Numbered from the stretch's first letter, positions 38,956 through 47,641 are shown. The stretch is DNA of 64,000 bases from Shimia_B sp038528385 (GCA_038528385.1 JBCBET010000003.1:1-64000), one strand, 5' to 3'. The notes: generated by a model not told the origin, from the sequence alone. Program-made: numbers and translations.

Positions 38956-39950
38956 TTCGGGTGCCTCAGACGCGGGTTGGACAGGATGCTCAGGATGTCG
39001 GCGGCGAGGTTGAGCAGGATATAGGCCGCCGCGAAGATCAGGCAGCAGGCCTGCACCACGGGGATATCCCGGTTCTTGACGCTATCGACGAAGAGCTGCC
39101 CGATGCCCGGATAGACGAAGACGACCTCGACGACCACGACGCCCGTGATCAGGTAGGCGAGGTTGAGCGCGATCACGTTGATGATCGGCGCCAGCGCATT
39201 GGGCAGCGCGTGGCGCACGATCACGCGCATGGGGCTGATCCCCTTCAGGCGCGCCATCTCGATATAGGGCGAGGCCAGAAGGTTGATGATCGCGGCCCGC
39301 GTCATCCGCATCATGTGCGCCGTCACCACCAGCGTAAGCGTCAGCGCGGGCAGGAGCGTCGCGTTGAGCTTCTCGAAAAAGCTCATTTCGGAGTTCACCA
39401 CCGAAAGCGACGGCAGCACCGGGTTCATCACCGCCAGAAGCAGGATGAGGACATAGGCCAGAAAGAACTCCGGCGAGGAGATCGACGTGAGGGTGGAGAT
39501 GTTTGCCACCCGGTCGAAGATCGAATTCCGGAAAAGCGCGGCGAGGACCCCGATCGTGAGCGAGAGCGGCACCGCGATCGCCGCGGTAACGCCTGCAAGG
39601 AACATGGTGTTCTCGAAGCGCGGCGCGAGCATCTCGGCCACGCTGCCCAGCCCCGTGCCTGTGCCGCCGCCCGCGAATTCCGCGAACTGTGCCTGGCTGA
39701 AGGCCGTCCCGAAATCGAGGCGCACCGCGTCCATCAGCCACACGAGGTACCGCTGGAGATAAGGTTGATCGAGGCCGAGGTCCCGGCGGAAGGCCGCCAC
39801 GGCCTCCGGCGTCGCGCCCTGGCCGAGGATGGCCTGCGCGAAATCCCCCGGAAGCGCGTTCACCGACACGAAGATGACGATGGAAACGACGAACAGCGTC
39901 AGCACGCCCAGTGCCAACCGCTGCAGGATGATACGTCCTACAGATCCCAA
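38952..39950 (-). CDS. Peptide ABC transporter permease (DppB type)
   Basis: A 332-residue permease with six membrane segments. The N-terminal RIILQRLALGVLTLFVVSI is typical DppB; the EAA region is YIEMARLKGISPMRVIVRHA followed by LPNALAP. The start appears to be TTG 39950 (Leu-Gly-Ser-Val); no ATG fits the family N-terminus. It is the first gene of the importer operon. The solute is not predictable beyond 'peptide/nickel class'. Confidence 0.92.
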   Translation of the reverse strand: MGSVGRIILQRLALGVLTLFVVSIVIFVSVNALPGDFAQAILGQGATPEAVAAFRRDLGLDQPYLQRYLVWLMDAVRLDFGTAFSQAQFAEFAGGGTGTGLGSVAEMLAPRFENTMFLAGVTAAIAVPLSLTIGVLAALFRNSIFDRVANISTLTSISSPEFFLAYVLILLLAVMNPVLPSLSVVNSEMSFFEKLNATLLPALTLTLVVTAHMMRMTRAAIINLLASPYIEMARLKGISPMRVIVRHALPNALAPIINVIALNLAYLITGVVVVEVVFVYPGIGQLFVDSVKNRDIPVVQACCLIFAAAYILLNLAADILSILSNPRLRHPK

Positions 39951-40018
39951 ATGTCCGGATGTCCCTGCGAATTATTGTTGCCCCAACGATACCCTCTGGG
40001 GGCCATCTGTAAAGCGTT

Positions 40019-40035
40019 AAGCCCGTGAAGGGCTT
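40019..40035 (-). terminator. Short hairpin at the end of the iminopeptidase gene
   Basis: Arms AAGCCC / GGGCTT with a five-base loop overlap the last stop base and are followed by a short T-containing run on the minus strand. Weak evidence. Confidence 0.3.
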
Positions 40036-41024
40036 CAGAGGTCCAATGTCTCCGGCGCGAGCGCGTGGCGATCCATGACCTGCACGAGCGCCGCCGATAT
40101 GCCCGGCTCCGACAGCGCGTGACCGGCGCGCGGGATCATCTGCAGCTTGGCCTTGGGCCAGGCCGCGGCGAGCGCGTGGGCCGAGGTGGGCGGGCAGATC
40201 ATGTCATAGCGCCCCTGCACGATGTGGCCGGGGATATGGGCGAGCTTGTCCATCCGGTTCAGGATCTGCTGCTCCTCGCTCAGGAAGCCCGCATTCTTGA
40301 AGTAGTGATTCTCGAGCCGGGCGAAGGCGCGGGCATATTCCGCGGGGCTTTCGCCGGTGGCCCCGTCAGAGGCCATGGAGGCGAGCGCGTTCTCCCAGGC
40401 CGACCAGGCGCGGGCAAAGCGGGTCTCGAGCATCACGTCGCCGGAAAAGAGCCGCCGGTGATAGGCCTCGATGAAATCGCCCTGCTCGTCGGCGGGAATG
40501 AGGCGGGTGAATTTCTCCCAAACGTCGGGCCAGAACTTGCCCGCGCCGCCCCCGTAGAACCAGTCGAGCTCCGCCGGCGTCATCAAAAAGACCCCGCGCA
40601 GGACGAGCGCGGCGGCGCGCACCGGGTGGGTCTGCGCGTAGATCAGCGACAGCGTCGCGCCCCAGGAGCCGCCGAAGACGATCCAGCGGTTGATGCCCAG
40701 CGTCTCCCGGATGAGCTCGATATCGCGGACGAGGTGCCAGGTGGTGTTGGCCTCTACGCTCGCATGGGGCCGCGAGCGCCCGCAGCCGCGCTGATCGAAA
40801 AGGACCACGCGGTATTTCGAGGGGTCGAAGTAGCGCCGCATGGCCGGGCTGCACCCGCCGCCGGGACCGCCATGGAGCACGACGACGGGAATGCCGTCGG
40901 GCTTCCCGCATTGTTCGACATAGACACGGTGCCCGTCGCCCACCTCCAGCATGCGCTGATCGAAGGGGTCGCGGGGCGGGTAGAGATACTGCACCGCGCG
41001 CTTATGGCCTGCCTCTTTGTCCAT
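40035..41024 (-). CDS. pip: Prolyl iminopeptidase
   Basis: A 329-residue S33 alpha/beta hydrolase that removes N-terminal proline from peptides. The oxyanion region is VVLHGGPGGGCSPAMRRYFD, the nucleophile elbow FGGSWGATLSLIYAQTHP (Ser), the acid VQGRYDMICPP (Asp), and the His in IPRAGHALS. DQRGCGRSRPH is a family hallmark. Start ATG 41024 is chosen over a longer frame into the shared upstream region. It is divergent from ubiG, with only 65 bases between starts. Confidence 0.95.
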   Translation of the reverse strand: MDKEAGHKRAVQYLYPPRDPFDQRMLEVGDGHRVYVEQCGKPDGIPVVVLHGGPGGGCSPAMRRYFDPSKYRVVLFDQRGCGRSRPHASVEANTTWHLVRDIELIRETLGINRWIVFGGSWGATLSLIYAQTHPVRAAALVLRGVFLMTPAELDWFYGGGAGKFWPDVWEKFTRLIPADEQGDFIEAYHRRLFSGDVMLETRFARAWSAWENALASMASDGATGESPAEYARAFARLENHYFKNAGFLSEEQQILNRMDKLAHIPGHIVQGRYDMICPPTSAHALAAAWPKAKLQMIPRAGHALSEPGISAALVQVMDRHALAPETLDL

Positions 41025-41089
41025 GCTCACCCTATATAGCGCGCAAAGGCCCGAAAGCCTGCACACCAAAGAGACGAATGGAGCACGGA

Positions 41090-41836
41090 ATGCAAGCGAG
41101 CCCCGGCACGGTCGATACCGGCGAAATCGCGAAATTCGAGGCCATGGCCGCCGATTGGTGGGACCTCGAGGGCAAGTTCAAACCGCTGCACATGCTCAAC
41201 CCCACGCGGCTCGATTACATCACCGGCCAGATCGCGGCGGAGTATGGCCGCGAGCTCGGGCAGCCGCGCCCCTTCGAGGGGCTCAGGATCCTGGATATCG
41301 GCTGCGGCGGCGGGCTCCTCTGCGAGCCCATGGCGCGGCTCGGGGCCGAGGTGGTGGGCGCCGACGCCGCCGAGAAGAACATCGCCGTCGCTCGCGTCCA
41401 TGCCGCGCAGACGGGGCTTGCCATCGACTACCGCGCGACGACCGCCGAGGCCTTGGCGGAGGCAGGCGAGCAGTTCGACGCCGTGCTCAACATGGAGGTG
41501 ATCGAGCATGTCGCCCATCGCCAGGCCTTCCTCGATGCCTGCGCGGCGCTGGTGCGGCCCGGCGGGCTCCACCTCTGCTCCACGCTGAACCGCACGCGGC
41601 GCAGCTATCTCCTGGCCATCATCGGGGCCGAGCACGTCATGAAATGGCTGCCCAAGGGCACCCATGACTGGCAACGCTTCGTGACGCCCGAGGAGCTCTT
41701 CGAAATGCTGGAGGCGGCGGGGCTCGCCCCCGTGGACCGCACCGGCATGGTCTTCGATCCCCTGCGGTGGAGCTGGTCGCTGTCTGCCACGGACCTCGCG
41801 GTGAATTACATCACCGCCGCCCGCAAGGAGGGTTAG
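41090..41836 (+). CDS. ubiG: Ubiquinone biosynthesis O-methyltransferase UbiG
   Basis: A 248-residue SAM methyltransferase that carries out both O-methylations in ubiquinone synthesis. EIAKFEAMAADWWDLEGKFK then PLHMLNPTRLDYI is the UbiG N-terminal signature; SAM motif I is ILDIGCGGGLLCEPMARLGA. GTHDWQRFVTPEEL near the C-terminus is also typical. GGAG lies six bases before ATG 41090 (ATG 41078 is possible). Confidence 0.96.
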   Translation: MQASPGTVDTGEIAKFEAMAADWWDLEGKFKPLHMLNPTRLDYITGQIAAEYGRELGQPRPFEGLRILDIGCGGGLLCEPMARLGAEVVGADAAEKNIAVARVHAAQTGLAIDYRATTAEALAEAGEQFDAVLNMEVIEHVAHRQAFLDACAALVRPGGLHLCSTLNRTRRSYLLAIIGAEHVMKWLPKGTHDWQRFVTPEELFEMLEAAGLAPVDRTGMVFDPLRWSWSLSATDLAVNYITAARKEG

Positions 41837-41840
41837 CGGG

Positions 41841-42308
41841 CTAGGTCCGGGTCGCGACCGCCTCCTCCTCGGCCTCGGTGAGGCCCCGGCGCATCTCGCG
41901 CAGCACGGGCAGCATCCGGCGCACTTCCTCGGTGCCGGCATGGCCCACCGCCTCGCTGATGATGGGGCCGATGGCGGCCATGGCGCTGTCGCGCGCGGCA
42001 CGCCCCGCGGGGCTGATCGCCACCATCTTGCGCCGGGCATCCTCCCAATCGGGACGGATATGGACGAAGCCCGCCCATTCGAGGCGCGCGAGCGTGTTCG
42101 TCATGGCCCCGCGCGTGACATGGAACGTCTTGGCCAGCTGCGCGGGCGTCCGCTCCCCCTGCGCGCGGGCGAGGTGGTTGAGGACGGAGAAGTGGCTGAG
42201 CTCCATCCCCTTGGGCAGCGCCTTCGTCACACGGTTACGCACCATCTGGTCGATCACGAGGATCTCAGAGAAGACGGCCACGGGCAGGGGGTCGGTCTTG
42301 GTCGACAT
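41841..42308 (-). CDS. MarR family transcriptional regulator
   Basis: A 155-residue winged-helix regulator: LSHFSVLNHLARAQGERTPA, QLAKTFHVTRGAMTNTLARL (recognition helix), DWEDARRKMVAISPAGR (wing). The ATG at 42308 fits the usual MarR length; longer in-frame readings run through the antisense of the nitrilase gene. It starts ten bases after the nitrilase stop and may be co-transcribed with it. Its target is unknown. Confidence 0.87.
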   Translation of the reverse strand: MSTKTDPLPVAVFSEILVIDQMVRNRVTKALPKGMELSHFSVLNHLARAQGERTPAQLAKTFHVTRGAMTNTLARLEWAGFVHIRPDWEDARRKMVAISPAGRAARDSAMAAIGPIISEAVGHAGTEEVRRMLPVLREMRRGLTEAEEEAVATRT

Positions 42309-42318
42309 GACGCGTAGG

Positions 42319-43149
42319 TTAAGGCCCGCGAAACGCCCTGTCATGGGTGAGCGCGGCGATTTTACGACGCGCGGCGGCAACCTGCCCCAGCTCGAGATCG
42401 ACGAAGGCGAGGCCGGGCGCCTCCCCCATGTCGAGGATGACCTCGCCCCAGGGCGCCACGGCGAGCCCGTGACCGTGCGTGGCGCGGGGGCCGGATTTGC
42501 TCTCCCCGTGGGTGCCGGTCTGCGCAGGGGCGAGGACGAAGGCACCCGTCTCGATTGCGCGGGCGCGGAGCAGCACCTCCCAATGCGCCCGCCCCGTGGG
42601 CTGCGAAAACGCGGACGGAACGGTGAGGATGTCGGCGCCCGCCTGCGCCAGGGCACGGTAGAGATGGGGAAAGCGGAGATCGTAGCAGATGCTGAGCCCG
42701 ATCCTGCCCCAGGGCGTGTCGGCGAGAGCGGCCGCCTCGCCCGGGCGGTAGGCGGCGCTCTCGGTATAGGTCTCGGTTTCGCTCAGCGCCACGTCGAACA
42801 TGTGGATCTTGTCGTAGCGTGCCCGCACCGCGCCGCCCCCGTCGATGAGGAAGGAGCGGTTGGCGAAGCGTCCGTCAGGATCGCCGGATTTCAACGCGAG
42901 CGAGCCGATGAGGACCCAGAGCCCGTGCTCCGCCGCCGCCTCCTGCACTGCCCTCAGGGTCGGGTCGTCGGCCTCTTCGTGCAGAAGCGCATCCTGCTCG
43001 GCCCTTGGCGCACCGAGGCAGTTCGACACTTCGGGCGTGAGCAGCAGGTCCGCGCCGCCGGCCTTGGCCTCTGCCACCGCCGCGACCATGGCCGCCGTGT
43101 TGGCGGCCACGTCCGGCGTCGACGTCATCTGCAGAAGCGCGGCGCGCAT
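42319..43149 (-). CDS. Carbon-nitrogen hydrolase (nitrilase superfamily)
   Basis: A 276-residue amidase. The catalytic triad is visible: Glu in LLLTPEVSNCLG, Lys in RYDKIHMFDV and Cys in GLSICYDLRFPHLYRAL. Length and motifs resemble the Nit1/Nit2 (omega-amidase or deaminated-glutathione amidase) branch. A glutathione-related role would fit the adjacent glutaredoxin, but that is inference. Its start overlaps the glutaredoxin stop (TAATG). Confidence 0.93.
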   Translation of the reverse strand: MRAALLQMTSTPDVAANTAAMVAAVAEAKAGGADLLLTPEVSNCLGAPRAEQDALLHEEADDPTLRAVQEAAAEHGLWVLIGSLALKSGDPDGRFANRSFLIDGGGAVRARYDKIHMFDVALSETETYTESAAYRPGEAAALADTPWGRIGLSICYDLRFPHLYRALAQAGADILTVPSAFSQPTGRAHWEVLLRARAIETGAFVLAPAQTGTHGESKSGPRATHGHGLAVAPWGEVILDMGEAPGLAFVDLELGQVAAARRKIAALTHDRAFRGP

Positions 43150-43406
43150 TAGCCCTTTAGCAGAGCGTCGAGCTTGCCGCGGCTCTCGAGGTCGTAGAGG
43201 TCATCGCAGCCGCCCACATGGGTCTCGCCCACGAAGATCTGCGGCACGGTGCGCCCGCCCTTGGCGCGCTGCATCATCTCCGCCCGCTTCTCGGGCTCGC
43301 GGCCCACGTCGATCTCGGTGAAGCTCACGCCCTTGGAGCTCAGCAGGCGCTTGGCGGCGTGGCAGAAGCCGCACAGCTTCGTGGTGTAGATCTCGACGGG
43401 TTGCAT
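43149..43406 (-). CDS. grxC: Glutaredoxin 3
   Basis: An 85-residue monomeric glutaredoxin. The active site is CGFC (TTKLCGFCHAAKRLLSSKGV), not the more common CPYC. TVPQIFVGETHVGGCDDL gives the cis-Pro and glutathione-binding GGCDDL. It should reduce disulfides or deglutathionylate proteins in the cytoplasm. It sits between comF and a nitrilase in a compact leftward series. Confidence 0.95.
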   Translation of the reverse strand: MQPVEIYTTKLCGFCHAAKRLLSSKGVSFTEIDVGREPEKRAEMMQRAKGGRTVPQIFVGETHVGGCDDLYDLESRGKLDALLKG

Positions 43407-43438
43407 GGGCAGGGTCCTTCTCCTCGTTGCCCCTGCAT

Positions 43439-44161
43439 CTAGGGCGCCCGCGCTGCCCGCGCTAGGGTCAGGACATCCACCCGCCGCGCCCCGCCCTCAT
43501 GCGCCGCCTCGGAGGCCGCCGTGAGCGTCGCGCCGGAGGTCATCACGTCATCGATCAGGAGCACGGCGCGCCCCTCCAGCGGGCGCCCGGTGCTCGCCGG
43601 GCGGATCGCGTCGGCGAGGATCTCGTAGCGGTCTGCCTTGCTCAGCCGGTCGAGGGAGCGCGTCCGCCGCACCCGACGCAGCGCGAGCATATGCGTCGGT
43701 CGCTCCACCTCCCGGCTCACCGCCTGCGCCAGAAGGGCCGATTGGTTGTAGCGGCGGTTCAGGAGACGGGTCCAGTGGAGCGGTACGGGCACGAGGATCG
43801 TATCGTCAAAGATCACGTCCCGCGCCCGCATCGCCATCCACCGGCCCGCGGCGCGCACGATATCGGCGCGCTCGTTGCGCTTGAGACCCTGCACGAGCTG
43901 CCGCGCCCGCCCGTCATAGGCGAGCGCCGCGCGCCCTTTCTCCCAGGCGCGAGGCGCCGTGAGGCAGTCGTCGCAAAGCGCGACCTCCCCCGGCTCCCCG
44001 CCCACAAGCGGCGCCGCGCAGCCATCGCAGGTCACGCCGTGGAGGAACGGCGTGTCGCGCCAGCAGGTCCCGCAGAGGGCGAAATCGCTCTCCACTGCGG
44101 TGCCGCAGCCGATGCATTGCGACGGGTATAGTAGCTTGATCGCGCGCTGGGCCAGAAGCAT
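43439..44161 (-). CDS. ComF family phosphoribosyltransferase-like protein
   Basis: A 240-residue protein. Two zinc-finger-like Cys clusters come first (QCIGCGTAVESDFALCGTCW; TCDGC, then LCDDC). A PRTase domain follows, with VPVPLHWTRLLNRRYNQSAL and the PRPP loop VLLIDDVMTSGATLTAASEA. ComF proteins assist DNA uptake in naturally competent bacteria; whether this organism is competent cannot be told. Length is normal. Confidence 0.93.
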   Translation of the reverse strand: MLLAQRAIKLLYPSQCIGCGTAVESDFALCGTCWRDTPFLHGVTCDGCAAPLVGGEPGEVALCDDCLTAPRAWEKGRAALAYDGRARQLVQGLKRNERADIVRAAGRWMAMRARDVIFDDTILVPVPLHWTRLLNRRYNQSALLAQAVSREVERPTHMLALRRVRRTRSLDRLSKADRYEILADAIRPASTGRPLEGRAVLLIDDVMTSGATLTAASEAAHEGGARRVDVLTLARAARAP

Positions 44162-44305
44162 GGGACGTCCCCCCGGGACAGCTTGGCCCGCGGATGGTTA
44201 ACGAAGCCTTACCGCGCCAAACACCTCCACCGTGGCGCGCGCGCGTTCCCGCCCTATCTTTTTCTGGTAAGCTGCGGCAATTACGACACCGCCATCCATT
44301 GACCC

Positions 44306-44329
44306 GCGGAGGCGCGCAAATACCTCCGC
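44306..44329 (+). promoter_or_regulatory. Inverted repeat in the hemH leader
   Basis: Arms GCGGAGG / CCTCCGC with a ten-base loop end 22 bases before the hemH ATG. It could be an operator or an mRNA hairpin near the ribosome-binding site. Confidence 0.35.
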
Positions 44330-44351
44330 CCTGATCAAGCGACAGCGAAAG

Positions 44352-45425
44352 ATGAAAATGTTCGACGCCAAAGCGCAAGACGACGTAGCCCGCTGCCCTG
44401 TCCACGCGCCCGCAGACCACCCGCTGGTGAAACCGGCGAAGGTGGGCATCCTGCTGGCCAATCTCGGCACGCCGGACAATTACGATTACTGGTCCATGCG
44501 CCGCTACCTGGGCGAATTCCTCAGCGACAAGCGCGTCATCGACTACAGCCCCTGGATCTGGCAGCCGCTCCTGCAGCTCGTCATCCTGACGAAGCGGCCG
44601 TTCTCCTCCGGCGAGGCCTACAAATCGATCTGGAACGAAGAGCAGGGCGAAAGCCCGCTCATGACGATCACCAAGGCCCAGACCGCCAAGATCAAGGCGG
44701 AGATGGAGGCCGAGTACGGCACCGAGGTGATGGTCGATTTCTGCATGCGCTACGGCAATCCTTCCACCAAGTCGAAGGTGCGGGAGATGGTGGAGGCGGG
44801 CTGTCAGAAGATCCTGTTCTTCCCGCTCTACCCGCATTACGCCGGCGCCACCTCCGCCACGGCCTGCGACCAGTTCTTCCGCGTGCTCATGCAGGAGAAG
44901 TGGCAGCCCATCGCCCGCGTGGTGGAGCCCTATTACGAGCACCCGCTCTATATCGAGGCGCTCGCGCAGTCGATCGAACGCGCCTACGCCAAGATGGAGA
45001 CGCGGCCCGATATCCTCGTCTGCTCCTATCACGGGGTGCCCAAGCGCTACCTGATGGAGGGCGACCCCTACCATTGCCAGTGCCAGAAGACGACGCGCCT
45101 CCTCAAGGAGCGGCTCGGCTGGGACGACACCGATATCGTCACCACGTTCCAGAGCCGGTTCGGCCCCGAGGAATGGCTCAAGCCCTACACGGTGGAGGAG
45201 GTCGCGCGCCTGGCGGAGGCGGGAAAGAAGAACATCGCCGTCTGCGCGCCCGCGTTTTCATCGGACTGCATCGAGACGCTGGAGGAGATCAACGAGGAGA
45301 TCGCCGAAAGCTTCGAGGAGGCTGGCGGCGAGCACTTCACCTACATTCCCTGCCTCAATGACGACGCGGCGCATATCAAGGCGCTGAGCGCCATCATCCG
45401 CACCAATCTCGGCGGCTGGATCTGA
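44352..45425 (+). CDS. hemH: Ferrochelatase
   Basis: A 357-residue enzyme that inserts Fe(II) into protoporphyrin IX. VGILLANLGTPDNYDYWSMR opens the fold; the catalytic His is in LVCSYHGVPKRYLMEGDPY, and the essential Glu region is FSSDCIETLEEINEE. A Cys pair (YHCQCQK) near the active-site lid is common in this family. GACAGCGAAAG precedes the ATG. A strong terminator follows. Confidence 0.97.
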   Translation: MKMFDAKAQDDVARCPVHAPADHPLVKPAKVGILLANLGTPDNYDYWSMRRYLGEFLSDKRVIDYSPWIWQPLLQLVILTKRPFSSGEAYKSIWNEEQGESPLMTITKAQTAKIKAEMEAEYGTEVMVDFCMRYGNPSTKSKVREMVEAGCQKILFFPLYPHYAGATSATACDQFFRVLMQEKWQPIARVVEPYYEHPLYIEALAQSIERAYAKMETRPDILVCSYHGVPKRYLMEGDPYHCQCQKTTRLLKERLGWDDTDIVTTFQSRFGPEEWLKPYTVEEVARLAEAGKKNIAVCAPAFSSDCIETLEEINEEIAESFEEAGGEHFTYIPCLNDDAAHIKALSAIIRTNLGGWI

Positions 45426-45472
45426 GGCGGCGCGGGATCCCGCGCGAGCCCCGCGGCACAGATCAGGACATG

Positions 45473-45507
45473 AAAAAAGGGCGGCGCCACCGGCACCGCC
45501 CTTTTTT
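45473..45507. terminator. Bidirectional intrinsic terminator after hemH
   Basis: Twelve-base arms AAAAAAGGGCGG / CCGCCCTTTTTT enclose an 11-base loop. It has a T-run on either strand, so it ends both hemH and the convergent small gene (stop 45526). Confidence 0.9.
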
Positions 45508-45525
45508 ATTCAGTCGCTGGTGCCG

Positions 45526-45711
45526 TTAGGCCGTGGCGGCCGCGATGAGCGCGATCAGGATGAGCGGGATGATGAGAGCGTTGGACGAACCGCCGGTCTC
45601 TTCCACCGTTTCAATCACGATCTCGGGCTCCATCATCGGCTCGGACATGCCGCCCGCCGAAGCAAAGGATGCAAAGCCGGTCAGGGCAGCAGCAAGGACG
45701 AGTTTCTTCAT
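45526..45711 (-). CDS. Small exported membrane protein (61 residues), function unknown
   Basis: The sequence has a signal peptide (MKKLVLAAALTGFASFASA), an acidic middle (SEPMMEPEIVIETVEETGG) and a C-terminal hydrophobic segment (ALIIPLILIALIAAATA). This predicts a periplasmic acidic peptide held in the inner membrane by its C-terminus. GGAGG lies six bases before ATG 45711, and a strong terminator serves its 3' end, so it is a real transcription unit. Its location after hemH may point to haem or metal handling, but that is speculation. Confidence 0.8.
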   Translation of the reverse strand: MKKLVLAAALTGFASFASAGGMSEPMMEPEIVIETVEETGGSSNALIIPLILIALIAAATA

Positions 45712-45857
45712 AATTTCCTCCAGTGGACGTACGTCACCACATGCCTTCAGGCATACGCGCACGCATCAGACTTACCTCGTAAGACCGGATAAACAAGAAA
45801 TCATCATTGATGCAAAGACTTGTTGTCGCGCGGCATCGGCGGATCGCCGCGATGTCG

Positions 45858-46445
45858 TCAAATTAGCAACACCTGCGCGCCATTGTCCACGAGGCCGAAA
45901 AGCTCCGCGATGTGCTCGTTATAGAGCCCGATGCAGCCGTTGGAGGAACGCCGCCCGATCTTGCGCGTGTCGTGGGTCCCGTGGATGCGGTAATACGTCC
46001 AGCTGAGGTAGAGCGCGTGGCTGCCCAGCGGGTTGTCGGGGCCCGGGCCAACGAATTCCGGCCATTCGGGATTGCGCTCCCGCATGGCGGGCGTGGGGCG
46101 CCAGGAGGGGCCTTCGACCTTGCGGATGACGCTCGTGCGGCCGCGCCGCGTGAGGTCCTCGCTCAGTGGGACGGAGGTGGGGTAGAGCTTGTAGATCGCC
46201 TGGTCCTCGGACCAGTAGTGCAGCGCGCGGCTGTCGAGATCCACGAGGATCGCGCCGCCCCGCGTGTCGCTGAAATAGGGGCGCCAGTCGAGCGTGCGAA
46301 AGCTCGAGATGTTGCGCTTCACCGTGCCCGTCACCTCGCTCTCGAATTCGGTGGTGTCAGGCGTGTTCTGCGCCAGCGCCGGCGCGGCCAGAAGCGCGGT
46401 GGAGCCCGCGAGGAACCCGCGGCGCGCGAACGTTTTCTCGGTCAT
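45858..46445 (-). CDS. L,D-transpeptidase (YkuD) with Tat-like signal
   Basis: A 195-residue exported enzyme. Its N-terminus FARRGFLAGSTALLAAPALA is a signal with twin Arg. The YkuD catalytic motif is complete: YYRIHGTHDTRKIGRRSSNG followed by CIGL, giving the active Cys. Such enzymes form 3-3 peptidoglycan cross-links or attach proteins to peptidoglycan. A second enzyme of the same superfamily is encoded 1.2 kb away. Confidence 0.92.
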   Translation of the reverse strand: MTEKTFARRGFLAGSTALLAAPALAQNTPDTTEFESEVTGTVKRNISSFRTLDWRPYFSDTRGGAILVDLDSRALHYWSEDQAIYKLYPTSVPLSEDLTRRGRTSVIRKVEGPSWRPTPAMRERNPEWPEFVGPGPDNPLGSHALYLSWTYYRIHGTHDTRKIGRRSSNGCIGLYNEHIAELFGLVDNGAQVLLI

Positions 46446-46596
46446 CCCTGCCTCCGTGACTGATTGCCCGAGGTTCTATGGCCTTGAGGACGCAGTCGCA
46501 AATCAAACAGGCGTTAACCTGCCGGAATGCGTCGTGGAACGTTTGAAGCCCGCGCGCGCGCCGCATAGAAGCGGGCGACACAGTGGGGATATCGGT

Positions 46597-47130
46597 ATGG
46601 TCGACCGTCGTTTCGTTCTTTTTGGGCTGCCCGCGCTCCTGTCGGCCTGTGGCGGCGGGCCGCTGGAGCTCGACCCGGACGGAAATCCACTCCGCCGGGT
46701 CTATCGCCTGGAGCCCGGCGGGATGGGCGACGTGCAGTTCCGCGTCCTCGACGGGGTCAACGCCCTGCGCGCGGCCCGCGGCGCGGGCGCGGTGGCGCTC
46801 AACGCGGAGCTCAACGCCGCCGCCGCCACCCATTCCCGCGACATGGCCGTGCAGAACCGGCCCTGGCATTTCGGCTCCGACGGCTCCTCGCCCGTCGACC
46901 GTCTGGTGCGCGTGGGCTATTCCGGCACCCTCATCGGGGAGACGATCTCGGAGACTTTCGAGACGGAGCTCGAGACGCTCGCCGCCTGGATGCAGGCGCC
47001 CAACACGCGCGGCATCATCCTGGACCCTCGGGCGCGGGACCTGGGCTTCTTCGGCTTCCAGGAGGCCAACGGCAAGATCTGGTGGACGCTCGTCCTCGCC
47101 ACGCCGGCCCCGTCGCTGGAGCTCGCCTGA
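46597..47130 (+). CDS. CAP-domain lipoprotein
   Basis: A 177-residue protein with a lipoprotein signal: RRFVLFGLPALLSACGGG, lipobox LLSAC. The rest is a CAP/SCP-like domain: LDGVNALRAARGAGAVALNA, ELNAAAATHSRDMAVQNRPW followed by HFG, then GETISETFETELETLAAWMQ. In bacteria CAP proteins are linked to the envelope, but their activity is not settled. Start ATG 46597 is chosen because it gives the signal. It lies between two L,D-transpeptidase genes. Confidence 0.88.
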   Translation: MVDRRFVLFGLPALLSACGGGPLELDPDGNPLRRVYRLEPGGMGDVQFRVLDGVNALRAARGAGAVALNAELNAAAATHSRDMAVQNRPWHFGSDGSSPVDRLVRVGYSGTLIGETISETFETELETLAAWMQAPNTRGIILDPRARDLGFFGFQEANGKIWWTLVLATPAPSLELA

Positions 47131-47131
47131 G

Positions 47132-47641
47132 CTAGTCGCGCCGCGCCGAGCGGGGGTAGATGCTGATGGGCGTGCCCACCTCCACCATGGCGAAGATCTC
47201 CTCTATCTCCCGGTCGGTGACGGCGATGCAGCCCCAGGTCCAGTCCGGCGTTTCGGAGAAATTGCGCGGCGTGCCGTGGATGAAGATATCGCCGCCGGGG
47301 CTTTCTCCTAGGGCCCGCGCATGGGCGCGGTCGGCGGCATTGGGATAGGAGATGCCGAGGGAGAGGTGGAAATCCGACTCCGGGTTCTTGCGGTCGATGA
47401 GGTAGTGCCCCTCCGGCGTGCGGCCGTCGCCGCTGACCTCCTTGTGGCCCTCGGGCGCGAAACCCAGCTCGAAATCGAAGACCCGCAGCACCTCCCGCTC
47501 GTGGAGCAGCACCAGCGTGCGCTCCTCCTTGAAGGCCACGACGCGCGTCACCTCTGGCCCGTCATAGGGCCGGATTTTGGAGGCACAGCCCGAAAGCACG
47601 GCGACCGCGCCCAGGAGCAGGGGGATGAGAACCGCTCGCAT
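47132..47641 (-). CDS. L,D-transpeptidase family lipoprotein
   Basis: A 169-residue protein with lipoprotein signal MRAVLIPLLLGAVAVLSGCA (lipobox LSGC). The YkuD-type active site is HGTPRNFSETPDWTWGCIAV, with the family's H, G and Cys. This is the ErfK-like short form also seen in 'murein L,D-transpeptidase family' proteins. The stop is one base from the CAP gene stop on the other strand. ATG 47641 is chosen because it begins the signal peptide. Confidence 0.9.
   Translation of the reverse strand: MRAVLIPLLLGAVAVLSGCASKIRPYDGPEVTRVVAFKEERTLVLLHEREVLRVFDFELGFAPEGHKEVSGDGRTPEGHYLIDRKNPESDFHLSLGISYPNAADRAHARALGESPGGDIFIHGTPRNFSETPDWTWGCIAVTDREIEEIFAMVEVGTPISIYPRSARRD

Noticed and set aside
36214..39024. 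936-codon plus-strand open frame opposite the ABC importer genes
   Set aside because: Antisense shadow of two permeases and an ATPase with clear motifs; its translation is R/H/E/D-rich low-complexity sequence.
41025..41077. CCTATATAG near 41029 as a third heat-shock promoter (pip/ubiG gap)
   Set aside because: No CTTG lies 17-18 bases upstream on either strand, and the site abuts the pip start.
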